Shown here: piece by piece, positions 1-12,429 of the stretch
Position numbering within the stretch: the stretch's first letter is position 1
Layout of the letters: every line of letters starts with the position of its first letter
Source of the DNA: Monarcha castaneiventris obscurior
Taxonomy: Eukaryota > Chordata > Aves > Passeriformes > Monarchidae
DNA: 64,000 bases
Assembly: GCA_026261815.1 (NCBI GenBank)
Contig: JAMPIT010000059.1
Coordinates: 23,360,001 to 23,424,000 of the forward strand
Reading direction: 5' to 3'
Translations under genes and position numbers: made by a program
Notes under the pieces: generated by a model
Seen by the model: only the letters and a program-made list of their open reading frames with translations
What the model was told of the DNA's origin: nothing
Databases searched by the model: none

Positions 1-3000
1 ATACTTTTACAGTAGAAGATGGTGATGAAGAAATCCCATGAACACTTGCTGAAAAGTAAACACAAGTATGAGGTTAATGTCAGGTGAATATAAGATGTGA
101 CAGTCTTGACAAAGAAATCCCTAGTATTGTTGGTTTGTTTTCTTCAGGACAGTATTTTCTAAATTACTTGGTAAAACTGTGAGTTAGGAAATGTATGTTA
201 GGGAAAGAGAAAGATCTTAGAAAAGAATAGCATGGAATTTGGTAGGACATGGTATCTGATTTAGAGTGACTTCTAAATAAATCTTTGTTTCATTGATATT
301 GACAAAAGGGGAAGAAACTTGATTAATGGCCTTATAGAAGGATTTGGGTTTTATCATGGGATAAAAAGAAATCAACTTTATTTACATCAAGCTGGAATAT
401 GTCAAAGAACAGGAATTCTTGTTTTTTCAGGCATTAATTTCACTGAATTTAACTTTCTATCATTTAAAACAAATTGTTATTGCTATTATTATAACTCGGT
501 ATTGTGAATATATAATGAATTTTGTTTCTTTTAGTGATCATGTTCTATACAACTATTACTATATGATTATTTCGACTTTTTTCATTACTGGAGTTAACCT
601 TTGATTATTGTGTTTAAGTGTTTAAATTATAATTACAATTTTTTATTTCTTACTACATACACCATTCAAAATTACTGCAGCAAGACCTGCAAAACAATGC
701 AGTTTTGAAGACAACTAGTGTATTTTGACAAGACATATGAATCTAAGTAACGTATTTCAACATTTTCCCTCTAAATTGTTTTAAAAACCCCATTTTTTAA
801 TCTTGTTCTTCCATTATTTAAATATGCTATTGAAGATCTTCAAATTATATATATATTAGATTAGAGTCCACAGTTCTGTGTGATATGTGCCCCTTTACAT
901 GCATGTGCAAATGTGGTAAATATAATTTTGTGCACACGCAACTTAGCTGCACAGAACAACAATTAGTTAGCCAAAAAATATTGAGAAAAAAAATATTCTG
1001 GAGGTAAACTGCAATAAAAATTTTTTTGAATGATGAAGGTGAAAAACAGATGTTATTGCTAACTTGTTACTGCCAGTTTTGTAAAGAACACTTTAAAAAG
1101 TTACTGTAAAGCTTTGTCAGTATATGAGTAAGAATAATAGTAGCTAATACTCCTGCAGGAGGATAGTCCTCTAAGAGCCAGAATTGCAAGGTTCATAAAA
1201 GTTGTGCAGTAGAAATGCACATCTTTGTATTACTAGAGTTCCTGGGACTGTTTATTGTATTTTTGAAAATGAAAAGAATGGTTTATATATAAAGTTTAGG
1301 AATAAAAGTCTAAGAAACATTATATGCAACATGACTACCTCTTTTCTCATGTTTTTCAATTAATAAATTCTCAGGATTATCTCCTTTTCTTCATCTTAAA
1401 GGAGAAAGAGATTAAAAGTAGGTCATAGACCAGAAACAGTTGCTGTCCTGTTCTCATACCTGAGAGGATGAGGGGTGGGGAACAGGTGGCTTTTATACAA
1501 AGTTGGTCTTAGAAACATTAAGTTAAGATAGCAGCAGGTGAATTTTGTAGTAGCCTTATAGGCAGCACATCTCTGGCTGCGGGAGCTAATTTGATCCTGA
1601 CAGAGGAACAAAACTGCCTTCAGGCCATGGCAAGATGTGCTGTATGGCTCTGGAGTCTCTCAAAATCCAAGACTACAAAAGGAGCAGAAATTCAATTGTT
1701 AAGCTTAGCAAGAGCATCTCAGCTTCCATGATCTCACCAAATTGACACATCCTGAAGTTACAGAAGAGACTGAAGTGCCATGAGGTCTCCTTTTCACTGT
1801 ACAACTACAAGCTGTCACAGTTAAAGATATGCTGGAAACAGTGACGTTTAGAAATTGTAGTCTTTGTAAGTGTGTGCAGTCAGCTCAATGCAACCCTGTG
1901 TAAATATCTTGAATTATCTGTAAATGTAGCTCTTGATCATAGTATATTCAAGTGCTTAATTACCTTACTTTTCTCAGACTTACCAGTGTGACTACAATCG
2001 TGGTGTCTAGTTTTACTTAATAGGAATTTTCTCTACTCAAATTCAAAAAAACTTTTAAAAGAAAGCGAACTTATGAATGGTCACACTGTATCAGGACCTC
2101 AAATAATGGAACAAATAAATTGTGAGGTATCAATATTGCTGTGTTCTGGCATAACGTAGTTAACAAGAGGTGTTTTGTGGTGTACATTAGAAGGCTATTA
2201 AGATGGTACTTAGACTGGTCAGTTGCAAGATACAGTCACTATATTTTGATGATAGGTACCATTTATTGCAAGTGACCCAAACAAAATTTCTTCTTTCTAT
2301 TCCCTATTTTAACCTTCTTTCTGTGAATAAAAATATTTGGGGCTACTTGTTTTCAAACTGACATATCGATTTTCCACTCCTAAATACCTTATATGGTGGC
2401 ATATGGTTTTTATATAGTCCTGACAAGAATTTGGCCTTTTGTTATTTTAGGTCTACTTCTTTTTCCTACAGATACTTCATCAATATCTCCATGTCCTCGA
2501 AGAAAATTACCATAAGAAAAAAGCTTCTGGTAGTCAGGAAACTTGTTTCTATTCAAACACTTTGTTTCCTTTAAAGCAATCTTTTTCCTTTCAAAAACAA
2601 ACCACCTGAAGTAAACACACTTAGTGTGACAGATGCAGATGTTCATGTATCTATTCCTTTGAGATAGGTTTTGCACAATTAGCTTTGGCAACAATGCTGA
2701 AAAAGTGCGGCTTAGTTGCTAGATATATAGAGTAATACAGTGTTCTTGATCTCATTGGGTAGTGAGTATTTTCTGTCTTTGATTCCACTCAACCTGGAAC
2801 AAAGAAGTAACCTTGTGGCTGTTTGGGAATGCAATGCCAGGCAGACTGCAGGTACTGACCCACCAGCCAAGGTTCTTATTTTCGTTCCTGCCCTTACCGA
2901 GTTTCAAGATTTTTTTTTTTTTATGTCCTGGCAATAGATAATTCAATTTTTTTTTAAATCATGGCATATTTTATTGTTTGATATTAATCTTTGTGTATTC

Positions 3001-3490
3001 AAAACCTGTCCACTGAAGTGCTGCCCCACAGAACTGGCTGTTCTCATGTGGCTTGTGTGAAGATGAGGGTAGAAGGAATTCCTAATAATATTCATAAGTT
3101 GATTTTTAAATCTTAAGGGTAGCTAGCAAGCAGTGCTTAAAGAAATCTGCAAATCCTCTGTCAAGCTTGTGAATTAACTAGTCAAATGTTTGACATATGT
3201 TGCCAAAAATAAATCCCTGTTTACCTGTTCTTTACCTTGCTCTGAAGACATCATAACTTCAATTTATGTCTTAGAGCAGTATTTGAGAGATGACTTTTTC
3301 TGAAAGGGTAACTGCTAACAACAGCAGTAAATATCCAAAATACCTTGTTTATCTTCAACATAGGGAGAAGAAGCCTGTCTTCAGGAATGGAATTACTTCA
3401 GGCTGTCTTATGGAAGAGTGTGCTAATGATCTTATCAGTTCATAGCTAAAATAAGTTTTAAGAAGACCCTCATGAATTTCAACACAGAAA
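1..3490. other. Unique AT-rich DNA, no gene seen
   Basis: No convincing coding exon, RNA gene or mobile element was recognised. Open frames here are all under 100 codons and lie on both strands without codon structure. Short T runs occur near 2,910 and 2,950. It reads as intergenic or intronic DNA. Confidence 0.6.
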
Positions 3491-3494
3491 ACGC

Positions 3495-3765
3495 AAAATG
3501 TAGCCTGGTGGGAGGAATAGCTCTTTGCAACTATACAGGATGAGAACTGAATGGCTGTGGAGAAATTCTACCGGAAAGGACCTTGATGCCATGGCAGACA
3601 GAGGCTGAAAATGGACCAGCAGTGCGTCCTGGCAGTATCAGTAGTCAAAGGTATGCTGGACTGCATTAAAAGGAACTAGCTGCTAAGTGGGGAAAGCAAT
3701 TATTCTCCTCTGCTTGGCACTCAACAGACTCCATCCAGAACAATGTCCAGGTTTGGTGCTGCAAC
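3495..3765 (+). mobile_element. CR1 LINE fragment, part 1 of an interrupted copy
   Basis: The stretch follows the 3' part of CR1 ORF2 in order. It has a segment like 'aaaggaccttgatgcc', then 'gaccagcagtgcgtcctgg', then 'aagcaattattctcctctgc', then 'gaacaatgtccaggtttgg'. These correspond to the CR1 stretch that normally reads 'gagccagcagtgtgcc...gtgattctccc...gtgtccagttctgg'. It is heavily mutated, with stops and small indels, so it is an old inactive copy. The same element resumes at 4,241 after an AT-rich stretch and an LTR. The family call rests on recognised motifs; the 5' limit is approximate. Confidence 0.6.
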
Positions 3766-3840
3766 ATAACAATTATATTATGATGAAAATATTATGAATG
3801 ATTAATGGCATCATATTATTGATATTAATAAACTAGAAAT

Positions 3841-3845
3841 AGTTG
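3841..3845 (+). repeat. Target-site duplication AGTTG, left copy
   Basis: AGTTG stands directly before the TGTTGG start of the LTR at 3,846 and is repeated exactly at 4,236-4,240 directly after the terminal CA. A 5-bp duplication is the normal footprint of several avian endogenous retrovirus classes. Confidence 0.6.
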
Positions 3846-4235
3846 TGTTGGGGTGCACTATGTGGTGATAGAGAGTTAGGCCCTGAGGGCCAGAGAGAGA
3901 CGCTCTTTCCTGGGCCTGGAGGTGACCCTGGGAGTGCATCCAGGTCACCAGGGATGAGCTGAGAGAGGATTGAGGGTTTGTGGACAGTGTTGGACCTATG
4001 GGAAGTGATAATTGTACTTTGTGGCCTTATAGGGTATTGTTTGCCTGTTATCATAATAGGTAAAATCTCTGCAATACCCCAGGTGATTGGAGGACACTGT
4101 GGTGAACATCTTTCCTGTTTATATGATGTTATATCCTGTTGTGTGCTGGTATTTAAGGAACTCTCACTGCACAATAAGCGTCTTTGCACCTCTCCACCTT
4201 GTGTGTGCAGTCCATGCCCTTGAGTGATTACTGCA
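3846..4235 (+). mobile_element. Solo LTR of an endogenous retrovirus, 390 bp
   Basis: The element begins TGTTGG, ends TGCA and is flanked by AGTTG on both sides. Near its 3' end is a TATA-like TATTTAAG (4,150-4,157). About 16 bases later comes AATAAG (4,173-4,178), a variant polyadenylation signal. This compact TATA/short-R/poly(A) arrangement is typical of alpha- and ERVK-like avian LTRs and fixes the + orientation. No gag, pol or env and no second LTR is adjacent, so this is a solo LTR left by recombination. It sits inside CR1 DNA (3,495-3,765 and 4,241-4,420) and is therefore younger than that copy. Two overlapping open frames (- strand 3,833-4,189, + strand 3,978-4,223) are chance frames within it. 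Confidence 0.7.
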
Positions 4236-4240
4236 AGTTG
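4236..4240 (+). repeat. Target-site duplication AGTTG, right copy
   Basis: Exact match to 3,841-3,845, directly following the terminal CA of the LTR. Confidence 0.6.
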
Positions 4241-4420
4241 ATGAGGGAACAGGGCTGGACCATGTGTTTGGGGTCTGAACCACTTGGTCTATGAGGAGAA
4301 GTTGAGGGGCTAAGGCTTGTTCAGCCTGAGGGAGAGATGGCAGTCATTAGGATGGAGCCACTGGTCCAACAAAGTTGCCGGTTTAGACAGGACAACCAGT
4401 GCCTTCCATTTTTAGCCTTG
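4241..4420 (+). mobile_element. CR1 LINE fragment, part 2 of the interrupted copy
   Basis: Immediately after the right AGTTG the CR1 order continues. 'ggtctgaaccacttggtc' and 'tatgaggagaagttgagg' correspond to the CR1 ORF2 stretch 'ggtctggagcacaag...tatgaggagcggctgaggg'. Then comes 'cttgttcagcctgaggg', the usual 'gttgttcagcctggag'. A weaker match, 'agacaggacaaccagtgcc', resembles the later 'gataggacaagagg' segment. It lacks the 3' tail. Together with part 1 it shows the LTR landed within or beside an existing CR1. Confidence 0.55.
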
Positions 4421-6938
4421 GTTGTAGCTAAACTGCTTTCTACAGCCACAAATATCGGTGTTAACTGAACAACATGTGCTCAGACTTCTGAGAAGAGAAG
4501 GAAAAGTAGTGGCAAGTAAGGAAATTATATGATGTGATCATTTTATTTTATTTATTAATTCATCCATCATGGAACTGATTAAAGGAAACAGTAGTCGGAA
4601 GTAACTGGGTTTAAAATTTACTTCCTCTGGAGCATTTATGTAAAACCAGGATGGATATTGACAGTTCCATGGAAGATGTTTTATGAGGCAAGTTGCGCTA
4701 AAGATCGGTATTGCAAGATACTCAGCTACAAGTAGCAGGGATCAATACTTAAGGATAAATAAATTCTAGACTGAATTCCCTTCTTCTCTTTCATAGCTTT
4801 CCAATAACTCACTGAAAATGTAATCTTAAGCATACTTTCACTTTCCCCAGAAGGCAGCCAAGTTTGTCAGTGAGTGTTGTTTTGTCTGAATTGGAAATAT
4901 TAAAAGAGACAAGGATATAAAACTACTCTCAAGGTATGTTATGGTAGAATACCAAAGCTAAGTCGTACACAAATCTTCACAACTACTCTTCAGTTAAGAG
5001 TTAGTCTGAAGGCATAAATTTGCTGGTCTGCCTTTTCTTTCTTAATATGTGTTAAATTCTGGTTTTGGTATCAAGAAAATTTAATATATGTTTTCAAAAG
5101 AAGCTGTGGTCTCTGCTTTCTGTAAGAATCTCCTTTGTTGAGCAGAAAAACCTGCCATCTCTCTTGCGTTTACAGCTCACCTCACTGGGAAGAGGAATTA
5201 ATTGCCCACATGTTTGCAACCATCTTTTTTTCCCCCAAAACTCTGAAATAACATATTAAGTCCTTATTTAGAGTTTGGAGTTAAGACTAGGACTGCAGAA
5301 AAACTTTTTTTATGATTTGCACAGGCATCTCGGGGTTCATAAGTGATTCAACTGGTGAAAGTATTCTGTATAAAATGAAGTTAAATTTATATAATGCTCA
5401 TCAGGGGTTTAAGTAGGTATCTTTCATGAATATCTGTATTTAGTAATGTTGAGTCAGCTTTCAGAACTAATTAAACTTATAAACGTGGATACATAGGTAA
5501 TTATAAATGCATTTGTTGATTACAAGCCCAGAAAAATGTTAATTTGCTTCCAAGCAGATTTCAAGTATCAGTGAACAAAATACGGGTTTGTGTTTGAGTG
5601 TTCAGTACCTCCAAGATTAGACAACTGACAACATACAGGATGAATAAGATGTGAGATCCTTGTAGCAGCTGAATACATATACTCATGTAAATAGGGTTCT
5701 GGCAATTTCAATGACACAGGAAACTCTTTTTATTAGCTGTGTAAATTCATAGTTGAATCAGAAATTATCTACCTGTTCTTGATTTATAGTGTAAAAAACA
5801 GAAGGTCACATCTCATGATCAATGCACAAGATATTCCTACACCTTCATTGTTCTTCTGAGCTTAATACCATACAATAATTAGTATTAAACAAGACTATTA
5901 ATGCTTATATTACTCTGTATTTTTTACATAGATATGCTATTGTCATTAAATATTCTGTATTCTAAAAAAATGTATAGTACCCCCAAACTGCAGAAAAACA
6001 ATCCTGAGATGTGATTCAGAGCTTATTCTAAATTACTTATTAATTTGATGTACTCTCTTTTAGTAATCTTCAGTCTTCAAAATGAGGCTTTGCCTAGGTA
6101 ACTCTGAAAATGCTTGAGCCCTGCTAGTAGGAGCTAATAATGCTTAGGGGTTTTTATAGCCAAGTTGAGACAAAATACGGATAAAACCAGTATTGTTTAC
6201 CTCTGAGTTGCACTAATTACTATGGCTTAATCAATTTATTCTAGGTACCAAGCAAGCAGACCTAGACTAAGAAACAAACAAACCCCTACAGGAAGAGAGA
6301 TATTCCAAAAGCACTATGTTTTTCTGCTCCATTGTATACCCAACTCTATAGTTATGAGTAGAAGTATTGTTTTCTGTGACCTTAAAAACTCCTTCAACTA
6401 CTGGCTAAACTGTTTATTCTTGGTTGCTATGGAAGAAGAACTTTGAAATCCTTCTCCAAGTGCTAATTTTAACCTAACAAAGTTCCCACTTTTAAAATAT
6501 ATGTGTGTTCTATAATATATATGCTATTATATATGTTATGGCTACAGAAGAGCAAATTTTATGTTGCCTTGCCAGCAACTTGGATTTGATCAGTTAAATC
6601 TGTAACTTTCTCATGCTCTTTGAAAGAATAATTTGTCTTTTTAATATTATTAATATTATAAATAATATTAATATTATATTAATATATTTATATAAAATTT
6701 AATGTAAAACCTAAATCTTCTAAGTCCTAGTTGAAGCAGTCTGGATAGGGAGGGATATCATCAGGCATCAGTGCTTGAGGTCTTTCCTTGGAGGACCATG
6801 TCACTCCTGGTGATACTCCTCAGCCCTGGGGTTTGCTTGGGGCCATATTTTCCTGTATTCTTATGACAATCTTCGGCCTCCTCCCTGCAGAGAGCTGGCA
6901 GTGCTGCGTGCAGAATGCTTCTGGCCCTGACTTGTTAG
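4421..6938. other. Unique AT-rich DNA, no gene seen
   Basis: No exon, RNA gene or known repeat was recognised apart from the AT-rich inverted repeat listed at 6,648-6,673. The last 200 bases (about 6,730-6,938) become noticeably more GC-rich ahead of the LTR but match nothing I know. Confidence 0.5.
6648..6673. repeat. AT-only inverted repeat
   Basis: Two 12-base arms made only of A and T (6,648-6,659 and 6,662-6,673) are exact reverse complements around a 2-base centre. They lie within a wider run of TTAATATTAT-like units (6,641-6,692). This is low-complexity DNA able to extrude a hairpin. Confidence 0.7.
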
Positions 6939-6943
6939 GAGCT
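6939..6943. repeat. Target-site duplication GAGCT, left copy
   Basis: GAGCT directly precedes the TGTCTCAG end of the LTR at 6,944 and recurs exactly at 7,587-7,591. Confidence 0.75.
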
Positions 6944-7586
6944 TGTCTCAGTTTGAGACAAGTTTAGGGGAAACGCTCTGGAAGGAACATCTCCCCAGAA
7001 GACAGGTGTCAGCAATCCCTCGCCGACCAACACGGAATTTCTTTTGAAACACGAATTTCTTGGATAAAAGTGAAAAAAACTATTTATTTAACAAGCAGAG
7101 TGCCAGCAAGGCACAGAAAACAAATGGGTAATGTTAGATAATAAACTTCCTCGATGCAGAGAAAGCTGGTGGGTTCAGAATTCCCTCTGTAGCTGGCTCA
7201 GTCCCTCCTGAGGCCCAAGGCCGGGATGAGGAGTCCCCGCAGCCTCCCTGCCAGTCCAGGGGGTCTGATGATCTGGTTCTTGGATCACAGCTAGGCTGAG
7301 CAGTTCCAGAAGAAGAAGAAGTTCCAGAGGATTTTGGTTTGCAGTCCTGGGAAAATCTGTTGCCTCAGCTAACAGGCTGGTTGAAAGCAGGGAGGTGCTC
7401 CCTGGGCTCTGCAGCGGTGAGAACGAGGGGGAGTGTGTGTGAGTCCTTGAACACAAACCGTGCTGAAGAATTCACCTGGCTTCTCTCCCCCCTCTCCTGG
7501 ACCCAGCTTAAAGCTGTGGGACCCATTTCTGGGCATAAAGCAGACGACAGGGAAATACAGTGTTATCATAAAATCACCCCAGGACA
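6944..7586 (-). mobile_element. Solo LTR of an endogenous retrovirus, 643 bp
   Basis: Read on the minus strand, the element starts TGTCCTGGGG and ends CTGAGACA, giving inverted ends TGTC...GACA, and it is bracketed by GAGCT on both sides. A minus-strand AATAAA polyadenylation signal is at 7,083-7,088, leaving about 140 bases of U5-like sequence to the 3' end. It is much richer in GC than its surroundings. The terminal sequence itself forms a 9-bp hairpin (CTTGTCTCA / TGAGACAAG, 6,942-6,962). The layout and 5-bp duplication suggest an ERVL-type avian LTR; no canonical TATA box was seen. Internal retroviral genes are absent. Overlapping open frames of 93-107 codons here lie on both strands and are not considered genes. 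Confidence 0.78.
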
Positions 7587-7591
7587 GAGCT
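7587..7591. repeat. Target-site duplication GAGCT, right copy
   Basis: Exact partner of 6,939-6,943, immediately outside the LTR. Confidence 0.75.
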
Positions 7592-10500
7592 CGTCTCAGA
7601 TGTGTCAGCAGTTGCTTAGTGGCCACATGCCTGTGGCCTCCCTGAATTGGCTTTGCTCTTGAAGTACCCAAGGGGCAACTGCTTTCTCCTCTTGTTTAAA
7701 TATTTGGTGAAAGGTAGAATTCTGCTACTGATTTTATGGTTCACTGATCTTTCTATAACTTAAATTAGATAATCCCTCAGCTGAATCTACAGAAGAGGAA
7801 GTAATTTAAAACAAAAGTTTCATGCATTTTCTCTTGTTTTAGTCTTTTTTGCCTAAGTAATCAATGAGCCCAGAAGAATATGACATAGTAGATGAAGTTT
7901 TAAAAATTGATATCAAGGTGAAAATTGTCAGAAACCTGAAATTTTTATGGCTTATTTTATCAGTTAAGGCAAGAATTCTTTAAACTTAGTTTAAGAAAAA
8001 AGTAATAAGTATTAAAGGAAAGCTGTTTCCACTTATTTTGAAATGTCTGGATTGTTCCTAAATATCTTGTTTATCCCATTTTCTAATGATAAATTGTAGG
8101 TAAAAGATGGAGAGGGTTATAAAAGTGGTATTTCTCCTGTAAAACTAACCTGTAACAATGCTTCTGTCTAGAATTACAGTGGTGAAGTAATAGAACTTTA
8201 AAAGTTGTGAAATCCTCTTAATAATTATGAACTAAGTAAGTTTGCTTGTCAGGCTTTTCAAATCCAACTATTTATTCTAATCAAGTATTCTTCTGAAGTT
8301 GATCTATCTGGAACATGCCTTTTAGATGCAAAAATCACACTTCAGGAATGTATCAGTAGGTATTTCAGCATGCAGTGAGTTAAACAAAATCGTTCTACAT
8401 AACTTCAGTTAAGAGTTTAAGATATCTTTCTCATCTGGCCCTGTAAAATTTCATAATACTGAATTCTAGTACAGTCTCTCACCTACATGGGTAAGGGGTT
8501 ATTGCCTTCTCTAGATGTACCTCAGTCACTTTTAAAAAGAAACCAGTTTCTTATTCTGTAAGCAAAAGTAAAATAATTGTGTGTATTCACATTGTAGACA
8601 ATCTAGAAATGTCTGTTTTAACAAAAAAACCTGCCTTGCTTGTTTCCAGGGAATCATAGTCATCCTAGCCAGTTAAAGCCAATTAAAGAAACTGATCTTT
8701 CCTCTATGGTTACATCAAATAAAAATGGGAACTTATCTGTAGTGGAGCACTTGATCAGTGTGTAACAGTGATTAAAATTAATTCCTTGCCACCCATTGGA
8801 GCTGCTTTGTGTGGAGAAAATCAGTACTCGAAGCCATGGTTAATAATCCTTTCAGTTCTTGGAAAGGAGAGCAAAGGACATTTTACTTCTAATCTGTTAT
8901 CCACTATCTTGTACTCCCGTCGTGAGAGTGAAAGGCAGCATGACACACTTGTCTCCAGACACAGGATGGTCTGCAGGAACTGACAGGTGGAACTTTTTAT
9001 TTCTTAAACAAAGGAAGTGCAGAGCACAGAACATATTAAGAAGCGAACTATTATACTCCTAAATTTAGGTACAGATATATATATGTATATACATACATAT
9101 ATATATATATATACACACACACATAAGACTTCACATTTTGCTGCTTCTATAACTGTTTTCTTTGAATGACAGAACTTTGTCCGTGAAATCTTAGGCTGTG
9201 CATTAAATGGTTTTTGTTTGTAAACTTGCATTTGAGTACTCTCAACAGCTATTTTCCTTCAGAAGGGAAAGAACATGAATTCTGAATTATGCTCACTGGC
9301 TTATTTGTTCCACAGTCTTCATTAGGGCATGACATACTCTTTCGTGTTGCAGTAAGTAAGACATGTTCCAGGATGTGCCTAAGGATGTGCTTTAAAATTA
9401 ATTCAGGTTAAGGATTGAAAATAAGAAAGAGCGGTAGCCAGCACAAAGTGCTGTGTGGGCAGTGAAAAGAATATGCAGTAACCCAGGTGGAACACCCTGA
9501 GAACCATCAGTGCCACTTAAGGCTACAGTAGGCTATCATTGCAGAATTGGTATTCAGTTGCTTAAGACATAACAGGGTTTTTTTAAGTAAGTACTTCACT
9601 AAAAATGAAGTAGCTGACTCCTTAGCTGAAAGATAACAAATTAGAGAAAATTTAATCCACATACTGGCTACTAATTTTTGGGTAAAACTGAATTTCTGTA
9701 GTGTGGAAAAGGGATTTAAATACTCTGAAGTGTTTCATCAGTCTTCTGGTATTGTCTTCTAATATCTTAAATATGTGATATATCTTGAAAGCTATCACTA
9801 CAGTGTTCTCCTTTTTAGCTATTTATAGCTTGGATTTTGCAAAAAGGTGATGTAAAGTCTTATTTTCCTAACAAGAGAATAAATGCAAGGGAGCCACAGA
9901 CCACAAAAAATATTTCTTAAATTGAGTTTAAATATCCTCAGCTCATAAATTTTGTTCTCTTATAAAATTAACTCAATATAATGCAGTTTTTGTGTTTCAG
10001 GATGTCTTTAGTCAATTTGATTCAACTGGGTCCCTATAGCATTTGAAATTCTGTTGTTCTAGACAGTTCCCTTTGCATCTTAAAGGAAAATCATGTATAT
10101 GACAATTCAATTGACTGTTGGAATGATTTCTAATTTTACATCTGAGAAAAAATGTACTCACTGCTCCCTAACTGTAAGAAGATTTCTGGGTACCACTTTA
10201 ATGCTTTTGGTCAAACATTTCATTTTCTTTTCTTTCCATAGAAGATTAAGTGCAATTTCCAGGCTTTCAGTTTCAGGAAATTGGATGAAAAGGTAACACA
10301 CAGTCATTTGCTGCTCCAGATGTTTGCTCTCTTCCCTCTACAGATGTTTGATACGAATTTAAGCTGTGACTTATTTTTGGACTTTGACTTCTGCAGTTAC
10401 CTAAACTTGGCTCAGTTCAGTCTCTGTAACCTGAGGAATAAGTGTGAAAGTCAATTCTCATTAACATTGTATCAACTTTTCTAGAAATTGCCCATTTCCC

Positions 10501-11712
10501 AGGAAGTGTTTGGATACTCCTTTATTGAAGTACACTAATTTAGGCACCTAAATTTAAGAAAAGAGAGCTATTTTTAACAGTTGTACAGCTTTTCTGGTGT
10601 TAAAATGATGGTTGTTACCTAAGTAATCTATTTCACAATTTAGGATCTCTATACAGAGTTTAATAGCTTTATAGAACTTGTTTAGTGGTATATATGCAAA
10701 AAAAAGTATTTTGAAACACTTTGAGACTTTAATTAGCTATTTTAACTGCTCATTCTAACAATTGTAACTTGCTCTTGATATTTCTTTTCCTGTGTGTTTG
10801 TTTTGGAATGTCCCTGCACTGTTATCCTTATCTTACCGGTTGTTTCTTCAACTTTGTGACTATATTTTATGACCCTTGTCCCATTACTGGGTTTTGGTGA
10901 TTCTACTTTGAAGTAGAGAAAGATATAAAATGCAAATATGAATCTGCTTCAAGAATAAATGGTTATCTCCCTTGAATCCATACCTGGATGAACAGCCAGT
11001 GCTTCAAGGGACCCAGATCCTTTGAATACTTTCAACAATCAATAGATCCCATAATTTAGGCCAACGTAAATACGTTGGCACAACTCCTAAATCAACTGTA
11101 GTTCACTTTGTTGTGCTGACTGACAAAATATACATACACCTAAAGGTATATACACACACATATTCCAGAAGAATGTTAGGTTTCTTTCCTGAAATCTTGT
11201 GCACATTTTCAACAGATTACAGTAGATTTTTGATTTTAAACCTTAAAGCCAAAAAGGCATGAATACACTTGTATAGTCAGGACTGTGATAATGCTCAGAA
11301 CAGATCTGAAACTTCATTTCCTTGATTTTAAAGTCAAGGGGAAAAGAAATCCAGGGGAAAAGAAAATAATCTGTGACATGTCTATCTTTCACTTGGAAGA
11401 AATTACATTCTGAGATGGTGCAGTTTAAGAATTAAGAAGAGTAGAGAAAGTAATTCTGACATGATAAAGTAGCATAAAGCTGCTGTGTTTGTAATCTGCA
11501 GTTTAGAAGTATTATGAAATGCGCAAAAATTTTTTTTTAAAAAATTCAAACTTTAGAGGAAAGAAAGTATTTTTACTAAGATGTAGTAGTTCCAGTTCAT
11601 CTGTCATAATCCTGAAAAATCTTATGGCTACTTAAGCATTATGTTTCTTGTACAAAGGAGAGAGAGAAAGAAAATAAGAATAATAATTCAAAAATCACTC
11701 TTCCAGACTCTT
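7592..11712. other. Unique AT-rich DNA with one microsatellite
   Basis: No named gene was recognised. The stretch contains the TA/CA microsatellite at 9,075-9,123. It also holds a possible 51-base exon at 10,242-10,292 (see findings). Everything else reads as non-coding. Confidence 0.5.
9075..9123. repeat. (TA)n/(CA)n microsatellite
   Basis: About 49 bases of alternating pyrimidine and purine: interrupted AT dinucleotides, then a perfect run of AT, then a perfect run of AC. It is likely to vary in length between individuals. Confidence 0.95.
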
Positions 11713-11717
11713 CTGTC
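11713..11717. repeat. Target-site duplication CTGTC, left copy
   Basis: CTGTC directly before the TGTCAGAG start of the LTR; the same five bases follow its terminal ACA at 12,529-12,533. Confidence 0.65.
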
Positions 11718-12223
11718 TGTCAGAGACTGAAAATAGTTCATGTCTCAAACATTGATACAAAGTTTTGCTCATTATAAAGAAGCTGCAACCAAAGGAGCCT
11801 CTCTGAAGACTGGGACTTTGGACTGAAAGTCAAGCTGCTGATTAGACAAAGGGAAACCCATTGTTCAGTCATCTCAGGCTGAAGGAAAGGTGTACATCCA
11901 CAGAAGGATGCCACCAACTGCAACTATCCCTGGCTGTGTTTGGGGTGGGGGGAGAGCACAGCTCACAGAAGCCAGGTTTACACAGACTCCCCCAAGCTGA
12001 GGGGGCAGGAGGAGGTGTTGGGTGCATGGTGTAACCTCTGGTGAGAGGCAATAAACACCCATCCTCCATTACACAAACTGGCCCAGCTGTGGAACCCCAA
12101 CCCCACAGGCCACATCCATGGCCCCACAGGACTGCAGGTGATGCACAGACCCCGAGTCTGCTGTGAGAGACTGCATCCCCCTCCTCCAGGGGGACATGCC
12201 CAGACATTGCTGCCTGGCCTGAG

Positions 12224-12231
12224 CATATAAA
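12224..12231 (+). promoter_or_regulatory. LTR TATA box
   Basis: CATATAAA lies about 200 bases upstream of the AATAAA within the same LTR, where a retroviral core promoter is expected. Whether it still drives transcription cannot be told from sequence. Confidence 0.55.
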
Positions 12232-12377
12232 CCCATCAGATTCTGTGCTTCTTTGGGGGGACTTTCACCACCAAAACCAGCTGCAGAGGATCACCGGAAC
12301 ATCCTAGGATCCACGGAGTGGTGATATTTTCCTTATTCTGTCTCTGTCTCTCTTTCTGTCCCCCCCAACTATTTTCT

Positions 12378-12417
12378 ACTTCTTTCTTTCTTTCTCTCTG
12401 TCTCTCTCTCTCTCTCA
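12378..12417. repeat. Pyrimidine-rich (TTTC)n/(TC)n tract
   Basis: TTTC units followed by TC dinucleotides within the LTR leader. The tract could form an unpaired or triple-stranded structure and probably varies in length. Confidence 0.85.
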
Positions 12418-12429
12418 TATTTACCATCA

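Noticed and set aside
7175..7671. Overlapping 93-107 codon frames on both strands
   Set aside because: They lie wholly or mostly inside the solo LTR, whose higher GC content removes stop codons by chance.
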